64,000 nucleotides of DNA from Trichinella spiralis (GCA_000181795.3 CM012955.1:7940687-8004686); one strand, 5' to 3'. Shown: positions 51,701-64,000, counted from the stretch's first letter. The notes: generated from the letters alone by a model not told the origin. Numbers and translations: made by a program.

Positions 51701-53207
51701 CACTGTTACTGTTATTGTTGTGCTTATTCAGTTTCAGTGTATTGCTGCTTTTTCTCTTGTGCAATTTTAATTTTCACTGCTTAAACTCGTGTTCGTATCA
51801 TTTTTGTTTTTTTATTTCTGTGAATATCACTGAGAGCAAATGAACTGAATAGACGCGCTTGGATTTTCAATTTTTTCGTTCGGTTTTAAAAATCTCCACA
51901 CTCCTATCACTAATTACTAGGATGATGATTGAAATTTATTTGCAGCTATCTTGCATTATTATTTTCTTTTTATTGCAACATAATGCGGTTTTCAGGTAGA
52001 TGATTTTGGATTTTTAAAATAGGTTTGCACGATTTTTAATTAGACCACCTTTGATGATACTTAATAAGGAAGAAAAGTACAAAAATGATACAAAATTTTG
52101 GAATAGAAATTTCAGAAACGTATATTTGCTTTACTTTCCCGGCTACACAGTCAGTGTTACTGTGGAAATTGTTTGTTATGCATGGGCTGTCATCCGTTAT
52201 AATTGGTGAAATTTGAAAATTTGTTATCATTTTTATCATCAGCAATAATATAGCATAACAGAAATTGTTGCTAGTATAAATTTATACTTATCAAATGTGA
52301 AATGAATTCCATTTTTTGCAGAAATTTGCACGTATAATCAGATTTGCAGGGACTGTTTCTGCTTTTAAGATTGTTAAAGTGTTTTGTCATTTTAGGGGCA
52401 AGTCTCACGTACAGCATTATAAAGAGATCTCGTCAGCGCGTGAATTTCAACCACATCCAGATCATTTTTATTATATTCTCGGTTATAATCCAGAAACCAA
52501 CAGGCTGGCGACTATTCAGGGAGAAATTCGTGTCGGGCTCACTTATCAAGCCCGACTGCCTGAATACAAATCAGACAATGACTCTTGTGAAGAGGAAGAA
52601 GCTGCAAGAGAAACACTGGTATGGGCACCTAATCGAATTGCTGACTCAGACTTGGTGGTATTTTTGCAAGCAGCTCGGTGCGTTTCTTTTACAAAAGTGT
52701 ATGATATATCTATCTAAGCGATAAAGTAAGTGAACATGTTTCAGTAGTATGGCTGCTTTTGCTGGTATGTGTGACAGCGGTTCGACTGAAGACGGGTGTC
52801 TGGCTGCGGCCCGAGATCAGATAACTATCAACGCATTCAATGCGGTGAGTTATTATTATTTAGCAGTTAACGGTTAAAGCAAAATTTTCTGTCTGTGACC
52901 ATGGCAAACAAATATTTTTTTACAGCTGCACAGAAACGATTACGACACGGGTAAAGCTTTACAAGAGCTTGTTAAGAACCCATTGCCATTGTCAGCCGAC
53001 AAGCGCTGGTCAGAAGAAGAAACGGTAAAGAATTTTTAGCTAACCTAAAGTAGCTACTTCAGTTTCATTACGAAGTGTCTGTCTGCTTGTTTTAGAAAAA
53101 ATTTGTCAAAGGGTTGAAGCAGTATGGAAAGAACTTTTTTAAGATACGCAAAGAGTTGCTGCCGCACAAACAGACGGTAAGGAATAATATATATGTATAT
53201 ATATGTG

Positions 53208-53242
<35 letters not shown>

Positions 53243-56200
53243 AGAGAATGGAGAAGGTATTTACTAATAACTGCACAATCTTACTAATGTGATTTTTGTT
53301 TGTAGTTGGATTTTAATTAAAAAAATTAATTTTAGAAATAAAAATATAGTTTTTGTGTAAGTGCACAAGTTTTGTTATTATTTTTTGTAAAAGGTATTTT
53401 AGAATTGAACTATTAATGTCTGCGCATGCATCTAACTTATAGTGTTACCTTTGTTTTGAATTTTTAGTGATCAAATATTAAAATCACTTGTGATATTGTT
53501 TGGTCATTTAGGATTATTTATTCAGTTTATTTTAGTTAATTGAGAACAAGTAGATATATTAAGCAGTTGTTATTGTAGGCTGATTTGGTTGAGTATTATT
53601 ACCTCTGGAAAAAGTATCCGTCGGCTTTGCATCAGCGACCTCGAGCACGTCATCGTCGAGCACAGACATCTGTTTTAAGGCGGGTGAAACCAAATGGCAG
53701 TAGTCGAGCTGCTTCTCGGCCAACATCTTCAGAATTTTGTACATTATGCGTTATTTGGCTGATATACTTACTTATACTTGCACTTTTATGTATTAAATAT
53801 TAAATTTTGTTGTAGTGGATCTGAGCTCAGCTAGTGAAAATGAATGTGACTCAGACGAATCGAATTCAAAAGATTCATCCGTTTACGCTTGTCATCATTG
53901 TTATACAACCAGTAAGTGTAGATAATTGATCAGTTGATTAAAGAGCGGCCATTATCATAATCATAATCTTTTAAAGATTCAAAAAACTGGCACCACGCTG
54001 GAAAAGAGCGAACATTGTTGTGCACAGAATGTAGATTGCATTTTAAAAAGTACGGCGAACTGCGTCCAGTGGTTAGACCTCGTACACCGCCGTCAGTGCT
54101 TTTCAAGCCAGCGAAAGAAGAATTAGAAGAGATGAACTATACTGGTGGCATACGTACTCGACGCAGTAATAAAGATTACGGGTCAGCTGCTTCTCGTCGA
54201 CATGCGGTGACACCCACAGCAGCTGAATTAGAGAAAACTCGCCATGCGGGCAGCTCACGTGTGTCTTGCAACGGTAATAATGACAAGCCTCTTGGTCCGA
54301 AAAGTCCCAGCAGCGCTTCGACTAGCAGCACAAGCAGCAGTATCACTGCAGCGGAATTGCCAGAAACAAAGGTAGCGTGTGCTTCGTGGAATTTGCTTCC
54401 GTGATAACAATGAGTACTTATTTTTAGAAGTTACCCCGCGCAAAAGGTGGTGGAAAGAAACGAAAGGTTGAAAAAACGTCACCTGCTTTGTCTACTGTAG
54501 ATGAGACTGTATCTACTGCGACCAAACGATCGACCAAGAAGTCCCAGGCAACAGTGACAGCAGAACCGACAGCTACTACTGATTCAACGACGTCTGAATT
54601 GAATAACAACGGTGCCGCAGCTAGTGATAATGATGACATTACTCCTGATCACAGTTCATCAGTTTCTAGTCCACCTTTGTCTAACGATCGATCAGCAACG
54701 CCGAAAAAGTTGGCGCCATCAATTGAGGAGTCAATTGATTGTGTTGTTCGGGGAAGTCTTATTGCAAATTCACCAAAGTGGAAATCTCCCAACAACAATG
54801 GCGATACTACAGAGAAGCCAGAAAGTAGTAGTCCTGCTCTATCTACGATATTACCAGTTGAAAATGCTGAGCAACAGCTGCAGCTGATCAGAACAAATGA
54901 AAAAGCCACAATCAAAGCAGCCTCTGATGTCAGCGCAGCAGTTGTAAGCGCTGATGCACTATCAACACCACCTTTAACAACAACAATGGCAACAACAACA
55001 ACAACAACAACGGCAACTTCGGTTTTAGTTACTGTCAAACAAGGGGAGCATTCTGCCACACCGATATCTTCACCGCTTGCAGTGACTTCGGCGTCTCAAC
55101 AGTTACCATCTGAACTTACCAGTAGTCACGTCAATGTACTCAAGGAACCATCGTCGTTGGTTTTGTCTGGTCTTCTCAGTAGAAGTAGTGCACCTAGCAT
55201 TCCAGCGCATTCGCTTTGTCAAAACAGTCAGGCTGTTTGCACAACTACATCGGCAATTACTTCAGCCGCTTGTAGTGTTATCAAAGAGACCGTTATGCTT
55301 CTCAAAGAGCAACAACCAAATGAACAAATCGACAGCGAAGATGACGTAGACTATAACGGTTCTGTATTACCAGCAGCCAAAGAACCTGAACCGAAGATTG
55401 ATGATGGTACAGAGTGTCACCGCAGTGCTAATGCAATGTGAGTGATGATTCTTTTATTTCTAAAAAATCTTTTAAAATTTGGCGGTTATTTTAAAACGAT
55501 GATAAGATCAAAATAAAGTGAATATACATTACAGTAAGCAGTTGTTAACTGATACGTACGTTTTCAGATTTCGTCGTCACTGGTACAGAGGCTCATCGAA
55601 TTCATGTTCCAGAACAGATTTAATATTTGTACCATTGCCTGATTCACCGCTGGCAAAAAAGCGGCAGAAAGAAGCGACGCTTCGACGGCAGACTGAAATC
55701 AAGGAAGAAAAAGTACTGTGTTAACTTTTTGTATGAATGCAAATGTGTTAAATATTTATTTTCTTTTTTTTTTTGAAGAAAGAGCGACATGCGCAATATT
55801 TATCCTCGTCTACGTCCACAACATTGACAACAACGTCAGCGCAAACTAATCTGACTGTTACAACACCAAGTACTGGTTTACACGCAACAGCATCTCCTTT
55901 TGGTACAGGTTTGCCAAATAATTTTAATATGCTTCCGATGACAACATTCCATGCGTCATCGCATGATCTACCTGCACTGCAACGCTTGAAAGAGTACGCA
56001 TCTGCAGCTGCCAGCGCGTGCACCCCTGGATCACCGTCTTTTCATCAGGCAGCTTTGCTTGATCCTGTTTTGCAGTATCGTATTCTGAGTGGACTTTATG
56101 GTCCAGCCGAGAAAGAACGGTAAGTTCTGCTTCTCAGAAACGTAAAAAGACTGCAGTTAAATTAATACTGTTTATTAGGTGGTTTTGTTAATTACAGTTT

Positions 56201-57583
56201 TTGTTTGATTCCATGTATGATTAGGCGCAAGAGAATTTAATCAATTTTGTCTTATATAGATTAGAGCAGGAGTTACGTGAACGTCAGCATGATTTAATAA
56301 AGCGTGATTATGAATTGTCAAAGTCGCTGTTTTCATTGTCAAGCACTGCACCGTTGTCACATCAACAAGCAGCTGCTGCGGGTAACATTGGCTTGCCCGG
56401 TGTTAGTCCAATGGCAGGGGGTGACGCACGTCAAATGCTTGGTGGCTTTCCCGGTCAATTTTCTCCCGTTAATTCAGCACAGGCTATGGCTGCCGCTGCC
56501 GCAGCCGCAGCAGCTGCTGCAGGCTCTGCAGGTGCAGCTGGTGGTAATGCTGCGAGTACTTTGCCATTGAACGTAATAGATCAGGCAACTTTGGATCGCG
56601 TGCAAACTGACCGTCTTTTGCACGAACGAATGCAACTTGGTAACTTTTTTACGGCATTAAAAATTTTTTGAATGGTTTTCAAATTATTATCAGAAGTGAT
56701 ATTATGTTATAATATTATGGTTTTTCAGAGCGTTTGGCCCAGCTATATCCAAGTAATCCAATCTTACGAATTGAGATAGATCGTTTATCAGCTGCTTTGT
56801 CAGCGATTGCAACTCAGCATCACACGCACAGTCATACCCATTCGCACACACACTTGCATATTCATCCTTCGTCTGCAAGCTCATCAGGTGCACCTGAATC
56901 GACAACTACGAGTAGCATAGCTGCGACACCTCATCCACAATTATGGGGTGCTGGAGGAGCCGCATTTCCTACTGCAGCTGAGCAGTTAATGCAGCAATAT
57001 TCTACACTATTTCGACCTGCACCAGGCGCGTTAACAGCTTTGGACAATGGTGTGGGTGCTAGTCATTTGATGGCATCAGTGCCTGGTTTACCACCACCCG
57101 GTCTTAACATGCACGCTGCCACTGTACTCGATCCACTTGCTGCTGAACGTCTTCAGCAGGTAAGATTTTACTTTGTATTTTATTTTTCTTTTCATAAGCT
57201 AATTATTTGTTGTTGTTTTTTTTCTGAATTCATTTTCCGCTTTTCAGCTTCAGCAAGAGCATATGCAACGTCATATGTTGCTGGAAAGAGATCGACTGAT
57301 GACTGCACAGCAGCAAGTTGCCATGCAGCATAATGAAATGATGCGGTAAGTAAGAATTAAGGATATGAATAAGTCATTCACCATAAAGTGCTTATTATTT
57401 GAAAAGCTTCCTTTATTATCATGATTTTGTTTACATAATAATCTCAGAGTTTTTATATCTTATAATATTTTGTTTTATTGCAGTCGCTTGCAACAGGAGG
57501 GTAGCTTATTGGGCAATCCTGGTGCCCCTGGCGCTGTTGGTGGTCTGCTGCGATCTGACCGACCTTCATTTGAGAAGCCTTAG
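34012..57583 (+). CDS. RERE: Atrophin/RERE transcriptional co-repressor
   Basis: Homologue of vertebrate RERE, Drosophila Grunge and C. elegans egl-27: a nuclear co-repressor that binds histone deacetylases and nuclear receptors. Eighteen exons join in frame to 1400 aa: 34012-34216, 38383-38453, 43564-43672, 47448-47547, 52396-52677, 52745-52844, 52926-53024, 53096-53176, 53579-53738, 53816-53911, 53977-54371, 54428-55437, 55568-55712, 55779-56119, 56260-56639, 56729-57159, 57248-57345, 57484-57583. BAH is about 50-200 ([23 protein letters not shown]). ELM2 starts near GEIRVG (about 206) and contains [20 protein letters not shown] is about 316-365. The GATA finger uses C428, C431, C450, C453 (spacing 2-18-2). 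A Ser/Thr-rich low-complexity part (about 460-900) precedes the atrophin C-terminus: [24 protein letters not shown], polyalanine 1142-1152, a His-rich run 1222-1237 also seen in RERE, and Gln/Met-rich helix. All phases agree. A short extra 5' exon cannot be excluded. Confidence 0.95.
36565..36620. promoter_or_regulatory. Cluster of homeodomain-type sites
   Basis: Three ATTA/TAAT-core words sit within about 55 bp: CTAATTAG (36567-36574), CAATTAGC (36588-36595) and TGATTAGCAATTG (36606-36618). They lie in a GC-richer block of intron 1. I infer a candidate enhancer; single sites of this kind are common by chance. Confidence 0.3.
37958..38000. repeat. Poly(A) plus (AT)n microsatellite
   Basis: An A-run followed by about 16 AT units in intron 1 of the Atrophin gene. 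Confidence 0.95.
39003..39050. other. Strong 18-bp-stem hairpin in intron 2
   Basis: Left arm CCAGTTGTGTTGCCGACC (39003-39020) and right arm GGCCGGCAGCACAACTGG (39033-39050) pair at 16 of 18 positions. One further pair is a G-T wobble and one is an A-C mismatch. The loop is 12 nt. The stem is GC-rich inside an AT-rich intron. It could be a structured RNA or a regulatory palindrome; it is shorter than a usual microRNA precursor. Confidence 0.6.
40154..40180. other. Perfect 9-bp hairpin with CACGT cores
   Basis: CAGACGTGC (40154-40162) and GCACGTCTG (40172-40180) are perfect reverse complements with a 9-nt spacer. Each arm contains an ACGTG-type core, as recognised by bHLH-PAS or bZIP factors. 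A composite transcription factor site is as likely as an RNA hairpin. Confidence 0.5.
42595..42650. repeat. GA/GAAA purine-rich tract
   Basis: Runs of GAAA then GAGA units, about 55 bp, in intron 2. Confidence 0.9.
43220..43350. repeat. CTG/TTG trinucleotide tract
   Basis: CTG units (at least five in a row) mixed with TTG units, in two blocks split by about 30 bp. It lies about 200 bp before exon 3 and is intronic, not coding. It would read as poly-Cys or poly-Leu only by accident. Confidence 0.9.
45108..45143. repeat. TAAA/(TA)n/(GTAT)n compound microsatellite
   Basis: AAATA units run into TA units and then GTAT units; intron 3. Confidence 0.9.
45715..45754. repeat. (TA)n microsatellite
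   Basis: About 19 uninterrupted TA units in intron 3. Confidence 0.95.
46122..46147. repeat. (GT)n microsatellite
   Basis: About 13 GT units in intron 3. Confidence 0.95.
47548..52395 (+). other. Atrophin gene intron 4 (4.8 kb)
   Basis: Follows the last third of the BAH domain. It contains the Tigger-like element at 49075-49519, a GC-rich patch at about 47800-48050 with CGCG words, and a pyrimidine-rich open stretch at 50048-50506 that I do not accept as a gene. Confidence 0.7.
49075..49519. mobile_element. Tigger/pogo-like non-autonomous element remnant
   Basis: The left end CAGTCGTCCCTCAACATTCG (from 49077, after TA) is repeated in inverted form at the right end (reading back from 49519, TGTAGTTGGTCCTCAACATTCG-like). 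The two ends share the 12-mer CCTCAACATTCG and agree at about 17 of 22 positions. Ends of this type belong to Tigger/pogo elements of the Tc1/mariner superfamily, which duplicate TA. The interior is GC-richer than the intron and has CGCGAA/TTCGCGG words near the right end. It is about 440 bp, too short for a transposase. Overlapping open frames inside it are by-products. Confidence 0.55.
53186..53243. repeat. (AT)n-(GT)n compound microsatellite
   Basis: AT/GTAT units followed by about 12 GT units, in the 402-bp intron between the two SANT-coding exons (53177-53578). Confidence 0.95.
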
Positions 57584-58060
57584 CAATTTTTTCTTCGTGA
57601 CCACTGTGATTGCCTCATCGCTGACAGAATGTAAAGGTCTTTCGCTGATAGTACATTTCGAATTATGCTGTCATATAATGAAGCTGTGTTGTCATTGCAA
57701 ATTCTTTTGCTGCTACAGTCTTATTGTCGTGGTCGCCATTATTTAGATTTTGCCTCGCATTGGATTGGTTGATTACGTTTTGGTTTTGCCAGTGCGAGCT
57801 GCGTTTCTTTGTTTTTATGACAGTTTTATTCGTTCGTTCCCAACCTTTCATATATCATTATTGTTTAACAGCTCTGTTTGCGTTTCACAGTGGTGTTCAT
57901 TACATATTATGCGCTATTTCTTAATTAGTTTTTCTTATATTGCTTTTTTTGAAGACAACTGACTATACACGCTGTACAATTGATGAACTGTTGTTTATTC
58001 GTTTTGTTGCTTTTGGAAATTAAAACTTTAAAAATTTGAAATGCTGAAAAATACTGTTTG
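57584..58060 (+). other. Probable 3' untranslated region of the Atrophin gene
   Basis: Directly follows the TAG at 57581-57583. It is T-rich and less AT-biased than DNA further on. An ATTAAA variant signal near 58019 could end the transcript; a canonical AATAAA occurs near 58658. The true end is not decided by sequence alone. Confidence 0.35.
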
Positions 58061-61000
58061 TTGCCCCTCTGAATGTTATTTAACAATGTCAACAATGTAA
58101 GATTAACATGTCACCACTATTATCACTCTATGTTCTATTACATGGCAAAGCACGTTGAGTTAGAAAATATTTTGCATTTTTTGCACTGCCTTATTAATAA
58201 GAGTTTCACTTTCATTTCAAATGGAATTTTTTTGCATGTGGAAAAGATTCCAAAAATTTGAAACTATTTTTCACTATTCATAACAGATTGTTAACGTTGT
58301 TTCGTTCTTCATTTCTTCGTTATTTTCACTCACGGAATGCTGAATTGCAATGTTTCATTCATTAGCCAACCAGTACTCGTATATTTATCTGAAGGAAAAA
58401 CCTGTTTGACTATTTAACAATCCCGTTGCTTGTGTTTTGCCCTGACATAAATAATATCGCTAACTATCTTCTGATTGAACCTTAAGAAACAACTGAATGA
58501 CTTTTATACGTTTACATTTGTTTGTATACGTTGTCTCAGCAATTTTCTCCTTTCGTAGTAAAGCCTGTTCATTGCTTTCAACATCATTATTAATGAGGAA
58601 AAAACTTTCTATTCAACAAAATGCTCAGCATTGCATCTGCTTTTTTGCTAAATGTTTTAATAAAGTAAGTTTACACTAAAATATTTACTGAAAGCTACGA
58701 TGAATAATTTCAGGGCTAATATGCTACTTTATATACATGAACATTCAAAAGAGCGTAAGTTGGTTCTATATTATTAAACCGAAAAGTTTGCATATTAATA
58801 AAATTTTGCATAATGTTGTTTGTAATGTAAATAGAAACGTGCAATACGATAAGCCATTCCATTTGATAGCATTCACACGTTGTTACTAATTGAAAATTTG
58901 GTTGGTTATTCGACATGAAGTAATGCATTTTGCTATTTGCATTTGCATAATTTACTTACTGCTGCTTTATTACTTTTAGTCTCATGGCTAATATTGCTCA
59001 ATTTATCGTCATGGCAGCACATACTGAACCTCAGTTCTGTTCTTTAATGATCATTTATGATAGAAGGGCAGACATGCTGCGCTATGCTACGCTATGCATC
59101 TATCTGTGGTTTTACAACTTGGGAAGGAGATTTTATGCTTACTATTGGCACGAATTTAGAGATATGCTGGTCAGAGATTAACCGGTTTTCTTTTATCTAT
59201 TATAATGTTTTATCTTTAGATATTCTCAACCTATACTCGACTGTAGAAAACAAACGGCGATGTATATATACTGTGTGTATTTACATAACTGTAACAATAT
59301 ATGTCACTTTGGAAATTTAGTTGGCTTGAAAATCAATACTAAAAATACAAGTTATCGAAATGAAGAGAATCAACATCTCTTATAGAAAGTTAACAAGTGG
59401 AAATTGTAGGTAAGCATAATAAATATCTTTTGTTATATTCAATGGCATGTTGTGATGATTTTGAAATTCAGATGAATTTGAGATACTTTGTAATTGATTA
59501 AACATATAGCTGACGATGGATTATTAACACAACTTAATAACATTGTGTCTATCATTTTTTAAATGCATGCCTATTCAGCATAAAAAATTTTTTAATTTAG
59601 CAATTTTATTAAGTGATAAACTTTCAGAAACGGGATTCATTCAAAATGGGGAGGGGGGTTTGATAATGTATTTGTTGTATTTTGAATATATTTTAATCAC
59701 AAAACGCTACATTTAAAGTTCACCTTTATAACAGCACCCAATCGTTGAATAAAAAAAAGAATAAAATTCATTAGTCACATGTTTGATATCAATGAAAAGC
59801 TAAATTAATAAGTAATGAGCATTTTATTCTGTGAAATGATTGCTTTTTAAATTTAAATAAAAAAATTTATTTCATGACTGATATCAATCAGAGACGTTTA
59901 GAAAAGATATGATAAAGAAAAGATAAAAAATTTATTTCTCAAGATTTTGTCTATCAATAAAGCACCATCAAAATGATATTTTAAATGGAATAATTGGCCA
60001 TTGCGTGAAAACTTGTCATTTGACAGATTTTTTGAAACTTACATTTACAGATGTTGCGTGTTGTGCTTATTTTTTTTATATTTATATAATGTTCTAGCCA
60101 AAAATGATTAAAGAATAACTAAAAATTAGTTCAGAGAATTGTTCAAAACAAAAATAGTTACTGTATTGTTTAATAACAGCCTAAAGTATAAAACTTAATA
60201 TGAACAGCAAAAGCGTTTCATCACATTATGGTAGCTCTACTAACTGCAAAGAACATTATCTTTTCGTAAGGCTTTTTTTAATCAAGGAGAAAAGCAAATT
60301 CAACAGTGAAGTTTCAGAACTGTATTAACTGATCTTTCGCGTAGTTTTTTTTAAGTTACGTGCTCAGCTGCACAAATCGTTTAGATAAAAATTTTGAAAT
60401 GCGGATGAACCAAGGTAATTTTTATTGAAGAATAATGATTTTCATTGCATTTCGTTTTTTGACATTTGGTTTAACCTTCAGTTAAGGGAGCACATAAAAT
60501 AGTGCTAATCATATTTGAACGGGATAAATTAATGTTTGAATATGGCAGCGATTTCTTTCATATAATTGCAATGCACATTACAGAAACGTTCAACGCATTC
60601 AGAAATGAATTCAAGACTGCATTGATTAATTGAATGATACGTAGATCTATGTTACTGCCAGCTGATTTTCAGGTAACACTGCATAATGGACTGTATGTAA
60701 GAGACTTTATTCAAATTGATTATTATGAGAATCAAAAGATCAAAATAGATTGCTCATAAACTTTTTACATCTACTTTAGCTTAATAATTAATTTTTTTCA
60801 ATTTATAAATATAACTAGAACGTCAACAAAAAAGTTATGCTTTGTGAACTATGCTTACTGTATAATTTTTGATTTGATAACTTTTCCGTCAAGCTGTCAT
60901 TTTCTCAACTTGAAGATAGTGTCAGAAAATACCTTCTGTTTTCTTTGCAGCATGAAAATAAAACATAGTCATGTTTTCCGTTTTTGAAAACAGTTTTTTT

Positions 61001-64000
61001 ATTGAATTTTGAAGCAGATTTTATTAAAATGCTTCATTATGATAATTTTGATAGAAACGGCATTTTTTCAACGAGTAATGTATATAAAAATGAGTTTCAT
61101 TTATCATTTATTATCAAAAAGTTTAATAAAATGATATGAACGAGAATTGAATAACTGAAGATGCAAAACAGAGAGGAAAATAAAAAAACAGTTCGTAACT
61201 CATTGGTGTAAAACCTAGAACTATCTATCGACACATACAAGCATTGATCATTTAAAAGCAGAATAGAAAGCAGTTACTTGTTTACTACTTTTCTCTTTTA
61301 ACAAGCCGACGTAAAAAGTAATGGACGCTAGGACTGTGCTAGAACTTTAAAAAAATTCTCCACTGATTTTCATTATGAAATTACATTTAAAATATGCAAA
61401 TTAAACATTCGAAAAAATGTGTGAATTTTACTGTAGTTTTTATAGTTTGAACTGTCTGTAGTTCCAGAACTTTAATTTCATAATTTTAAAAATTATTTAA
61501 GTTTTTTTATTTTTTGCTTGATTTATAATGTAAGGTAGTATTTCTAAAACAGTAAAATGTGCGTTCAGTTTTCATTTCAACAACATTATGATGAAATTAT
61601 AAGCATTGAAATTTTATTTTTTTATTTCTAAACGGATAATGAATGTCGTCGATCAGTTTTGACTATATTTGATAATCTGTTGTCATGTAAAACTTCTTTG
61701 AAAAGGATAAAGTATTAAAATTTAAATAATGATTTTGATTTTAATTTATTATATCATGTTAAGTAATTTCTTAACAGACTGGAATTGTAAAAATGACCAG
61801 TTTCAAGTGAATCAAAAGCAATGACCAGTTTTCTGAAACTCTGCAGCACGTATTTTGCCCCGCCTTCTATTGAAAATGATATGAAAATCTTTTCATTCCA
61901 TTATTGCATAAAATATTTAGAAATTTTTTGAAAATGTTTAATCTTATTTAAAAAGTAAAGCTGAAAATTTATGCAGTCTCAACAATTAAAACTAAATCAA
62001 AAACAAAAGCTCTATGACAAGATTATAAGCAATTTATTTCTGCTATTTTTTTCTAAATAAAAAAAGATCAGCATTACTTCTAATAAAGTGGAAAATATTA
62101 TTTTACAATAATGATTAATTTTTATCTTTTGTGAATGAAAGCATAATTAAAATGAATTGTTTACAAAAATTTGTAGAAAAGAAAAAAGATATATATATAT
62201 ATATAAGTGATGTTGATTAAATGTTTTCTCCCTAAGCATCAGTTCATCTTAAACAGCCCATTTTGTATTTAAAAGAACAAAGGTGAGCATCAAACAATTT
62301 GTTATTTGAAACTAAACAACAGAATATAAACCAATTTAAAATTTAATATGTGAAATTTTCAAAAATTTATCAATTTCAATATTCTGACACTACAATATAT
62401 TTAAAAGTTTGACAAGGATTTCCAAATTAAAATTCTACAAAGATTAATTGTTTCTATTTTTTGCTACGACACTTACCTGTAATGTGAACATGATCTATTA
62501 CTGACAGTCGAAAACAAATCAATGTTAAAATTTCCTTTTGTTTATATGCATTTATCATTTTTAAAATATAACTTTTATGCATTTTAATGTTTCAACGAGA
62601 AAAATCCCTATATTCTATCAGGATGCATATTAAAATTTCATTATTCATATTTTAAACAATACGCTGTGGCAAGCAATTGGAATTCAAATATTGAATTCAG
62701 CAATCGAATTATAAATAAAAATTTTATAAAAAACTTGAATTTGCATGAAATAATATTATATTTCTGTTTTGATGATCAAATTGATTATGTATTATAAGCA
62801 ATAATTGTACATAAACTGACATAGGATAGGGGAATTGCTAACGAATCAAAGAATTGCTAACGCTAATGTATCAGAGACAGTCATTCTAAAAAGCATTTGC
62901 ATATATGGATATTTATATATGCTTGTGTATGCATGTATGTATGCATGTAATTTAAATATTGTCCCTTTAATTTTGTATGACTTTCTGTTAAAGTTCAACA
63001 ACTCCCAAACAAGGAAGTAATGTGCTGTGAAAAGGAAAAAACTCGTTCAAGCATTAAAAGTAAACAGTTTGGAAATAGCAAATATTATTGAAGAGCAACA
63101 ATTTCAATTCTATTTAATTTCAACTAATCATTTATTATCCAATAAAAGATTCAAGTGGACTATTCGACTGATATTTCAGCTTAAGGAAGAGAAAGAGGAA
63201 AAGACATCATGCTGTTTCAATATTGAAAAAAATTAAAATTTGCAGCAAATGTGCAGTTTTTTACAATTAAAAGAGAAAAGCCTAATATCAGACTAAATGG
63301 TCGTTGTTATTTATTATAAATGTTTCTATAAACTTTTCAATTTTTGTTCACTTATATTCATGAATCTTTTGCAGTATTGTAAACTTATTGCAACTTGAAT
63401 ACGTAGTGAAATATTTAAATAAAATCAGCAGTACCAATTGCAAAATGTTAAATATATTAAAATGAGCATTAATTATGTAAAAGAAAAAAAAGAAAGAAAA
63501 ATGAAGGTACCAGTTTATGTCATGCTTCATGTGTTCTTTCATTTTACAAGGTTTACAACAAAATCCATACGCTTGACAGAACTGTAACTGGTTGTTGAAG
63601 GTTCAAAACTGCTACAATATTAAATTTTAACATAATATTTCTTTTAATAAATTTTACAAACAAGTTATTCTTTAATTGTAAAATGTTTAATTTAAACTGC
63701 ACTGTTGCATAATTTATTAGAAAGCGTAAAATACTTTCATAAACTTTTAAATATGAATATATAAAAATGGGCAGCTTAAAGTGCTTTTATATTCAAAATA
63801 AAAAAAAGAAAGAAAAATTTGGATAATTGAAAAATTAAATTATAATTTAGTGACCACAAACTATTTATTTAATTTTGGCACTGAATCAGTGCATTATCAA
63901 ATAGAATCATCATCATCTAGTGGTGATGGATTGTATAGTTAGCAGGCGGCAGTAAGTACCATTTTCAAATCTGAAGCAGTTGAAAATATGGAAATTATTC
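58061..64000. other. Intergenic flank
   Basis: Very AT-rich with no gene I can support. It contains a copy of the dispersed repeat (59770-59880) and a short (AT)n near 62190. Open frames at 58984-59320 and 62835-63236 are short, A/T-driven and lack splice support. A good GTAAGT donor at 63952 near the right edge may belong to a gene that continues beyond the window. Confidence 0.5.
59770..59880 (+). repeat. Dispersed repeat, right copy
   Basis: Matches 1651-1770 in the same orientation: AGTCACA, TTTG, TATCAATGAAAAGC, AAT.AATAA, then TGAAATG and TTGCTTTTTAA in order. The two copies lie about 58 kb apart. Confidence 0.5.

Noticed and set aside
54649-55059. 136-codon minus-strand frame
   Set aside because: Antisense shadow of Atrophin exon 12, whose own frame fits the protein and splice phases.
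60673-60696. Possible 24-nt microexon with TTTTCAG acceptor and GTAAGA donor
   Set aside because: Isolated; no neighbouring coding sequence.
63926-63951. Possible first exon (ATG, MDCIVSRR, then GTAAGT donor) at the right edge
   Set aside because: Only 26 bases and the window ends before a second exon could be seen; cannot be supported.

Overview
This window is AT-rich animal nuclear DNA (roughly two thirds A+T by eye). It is not bacterial: genes are split by GT-AG introns with short T-rich acceptors, there are AATAAA-type 3' end signals, and the proteins are animal-specific. I suspect an invertebrate, probably a nematode of the Trichuris/Trichinella/mermithid side. The reasons are many 50-140 bp introns, AG acceptors only a few bases before several start codons (as in spliced-leader trans-splicing) and same-strand close gene spacing. 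The sequence alone does not prove the taxon.

Layout. 1-3060: intergenic DNA with old diverged repeats. 3061-13771 (minus strand): three conserved genes in the order RTRAF, AK6, FCHO. I could join their exons in frame from start to stop (246, 179 and 937 aa). About 14595-16398: two small, divergently arranged candidate genes of unknown function. 19109-23351 (plus): a complete 4-exon Shaw/Kv3 voltage-gated potassium channel of 458 aa, with an unusual selectivity-filter Cys and PMP instead of PVP in S6. 23352-34011: a long gap with only weak coding-like patches. 34012-57583 (plus): a complete 18-exon Atrophin/RERE co-repressor of 1400 aa (BAH, ELM2, SANT, GATA finger, atrophin C-terminus). Four introns of 3.7-5.1 kb cut its BAH domain, while its other 13 introns are about 55-400 bp. 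These long introns hold GC-richer non-coding blocks, hairpins, microsatellites and one Tigger/pogo-like element remnant. 57584-64000: 3' flank and repeat-bearing intergenic DNA.

How the genes relate. RTRAF (tRNA-ligase complex and RNA polymerase II associated) and AK6 (Fap7/hCINAP, small-subunit ribosome maturation) both act on RNA in the nucleus and lie about 300 bp apart, an operon-like arrangement. FCHO (clathrin endocytosis) follows about 700 bp further on. Shaw (neuronal or muscle excitability) and the Atrophin gene (developmental transcription co-repressor) are independent units. I see no CRISPR array, rRNA, tRNA, viral gene or toxin gene.
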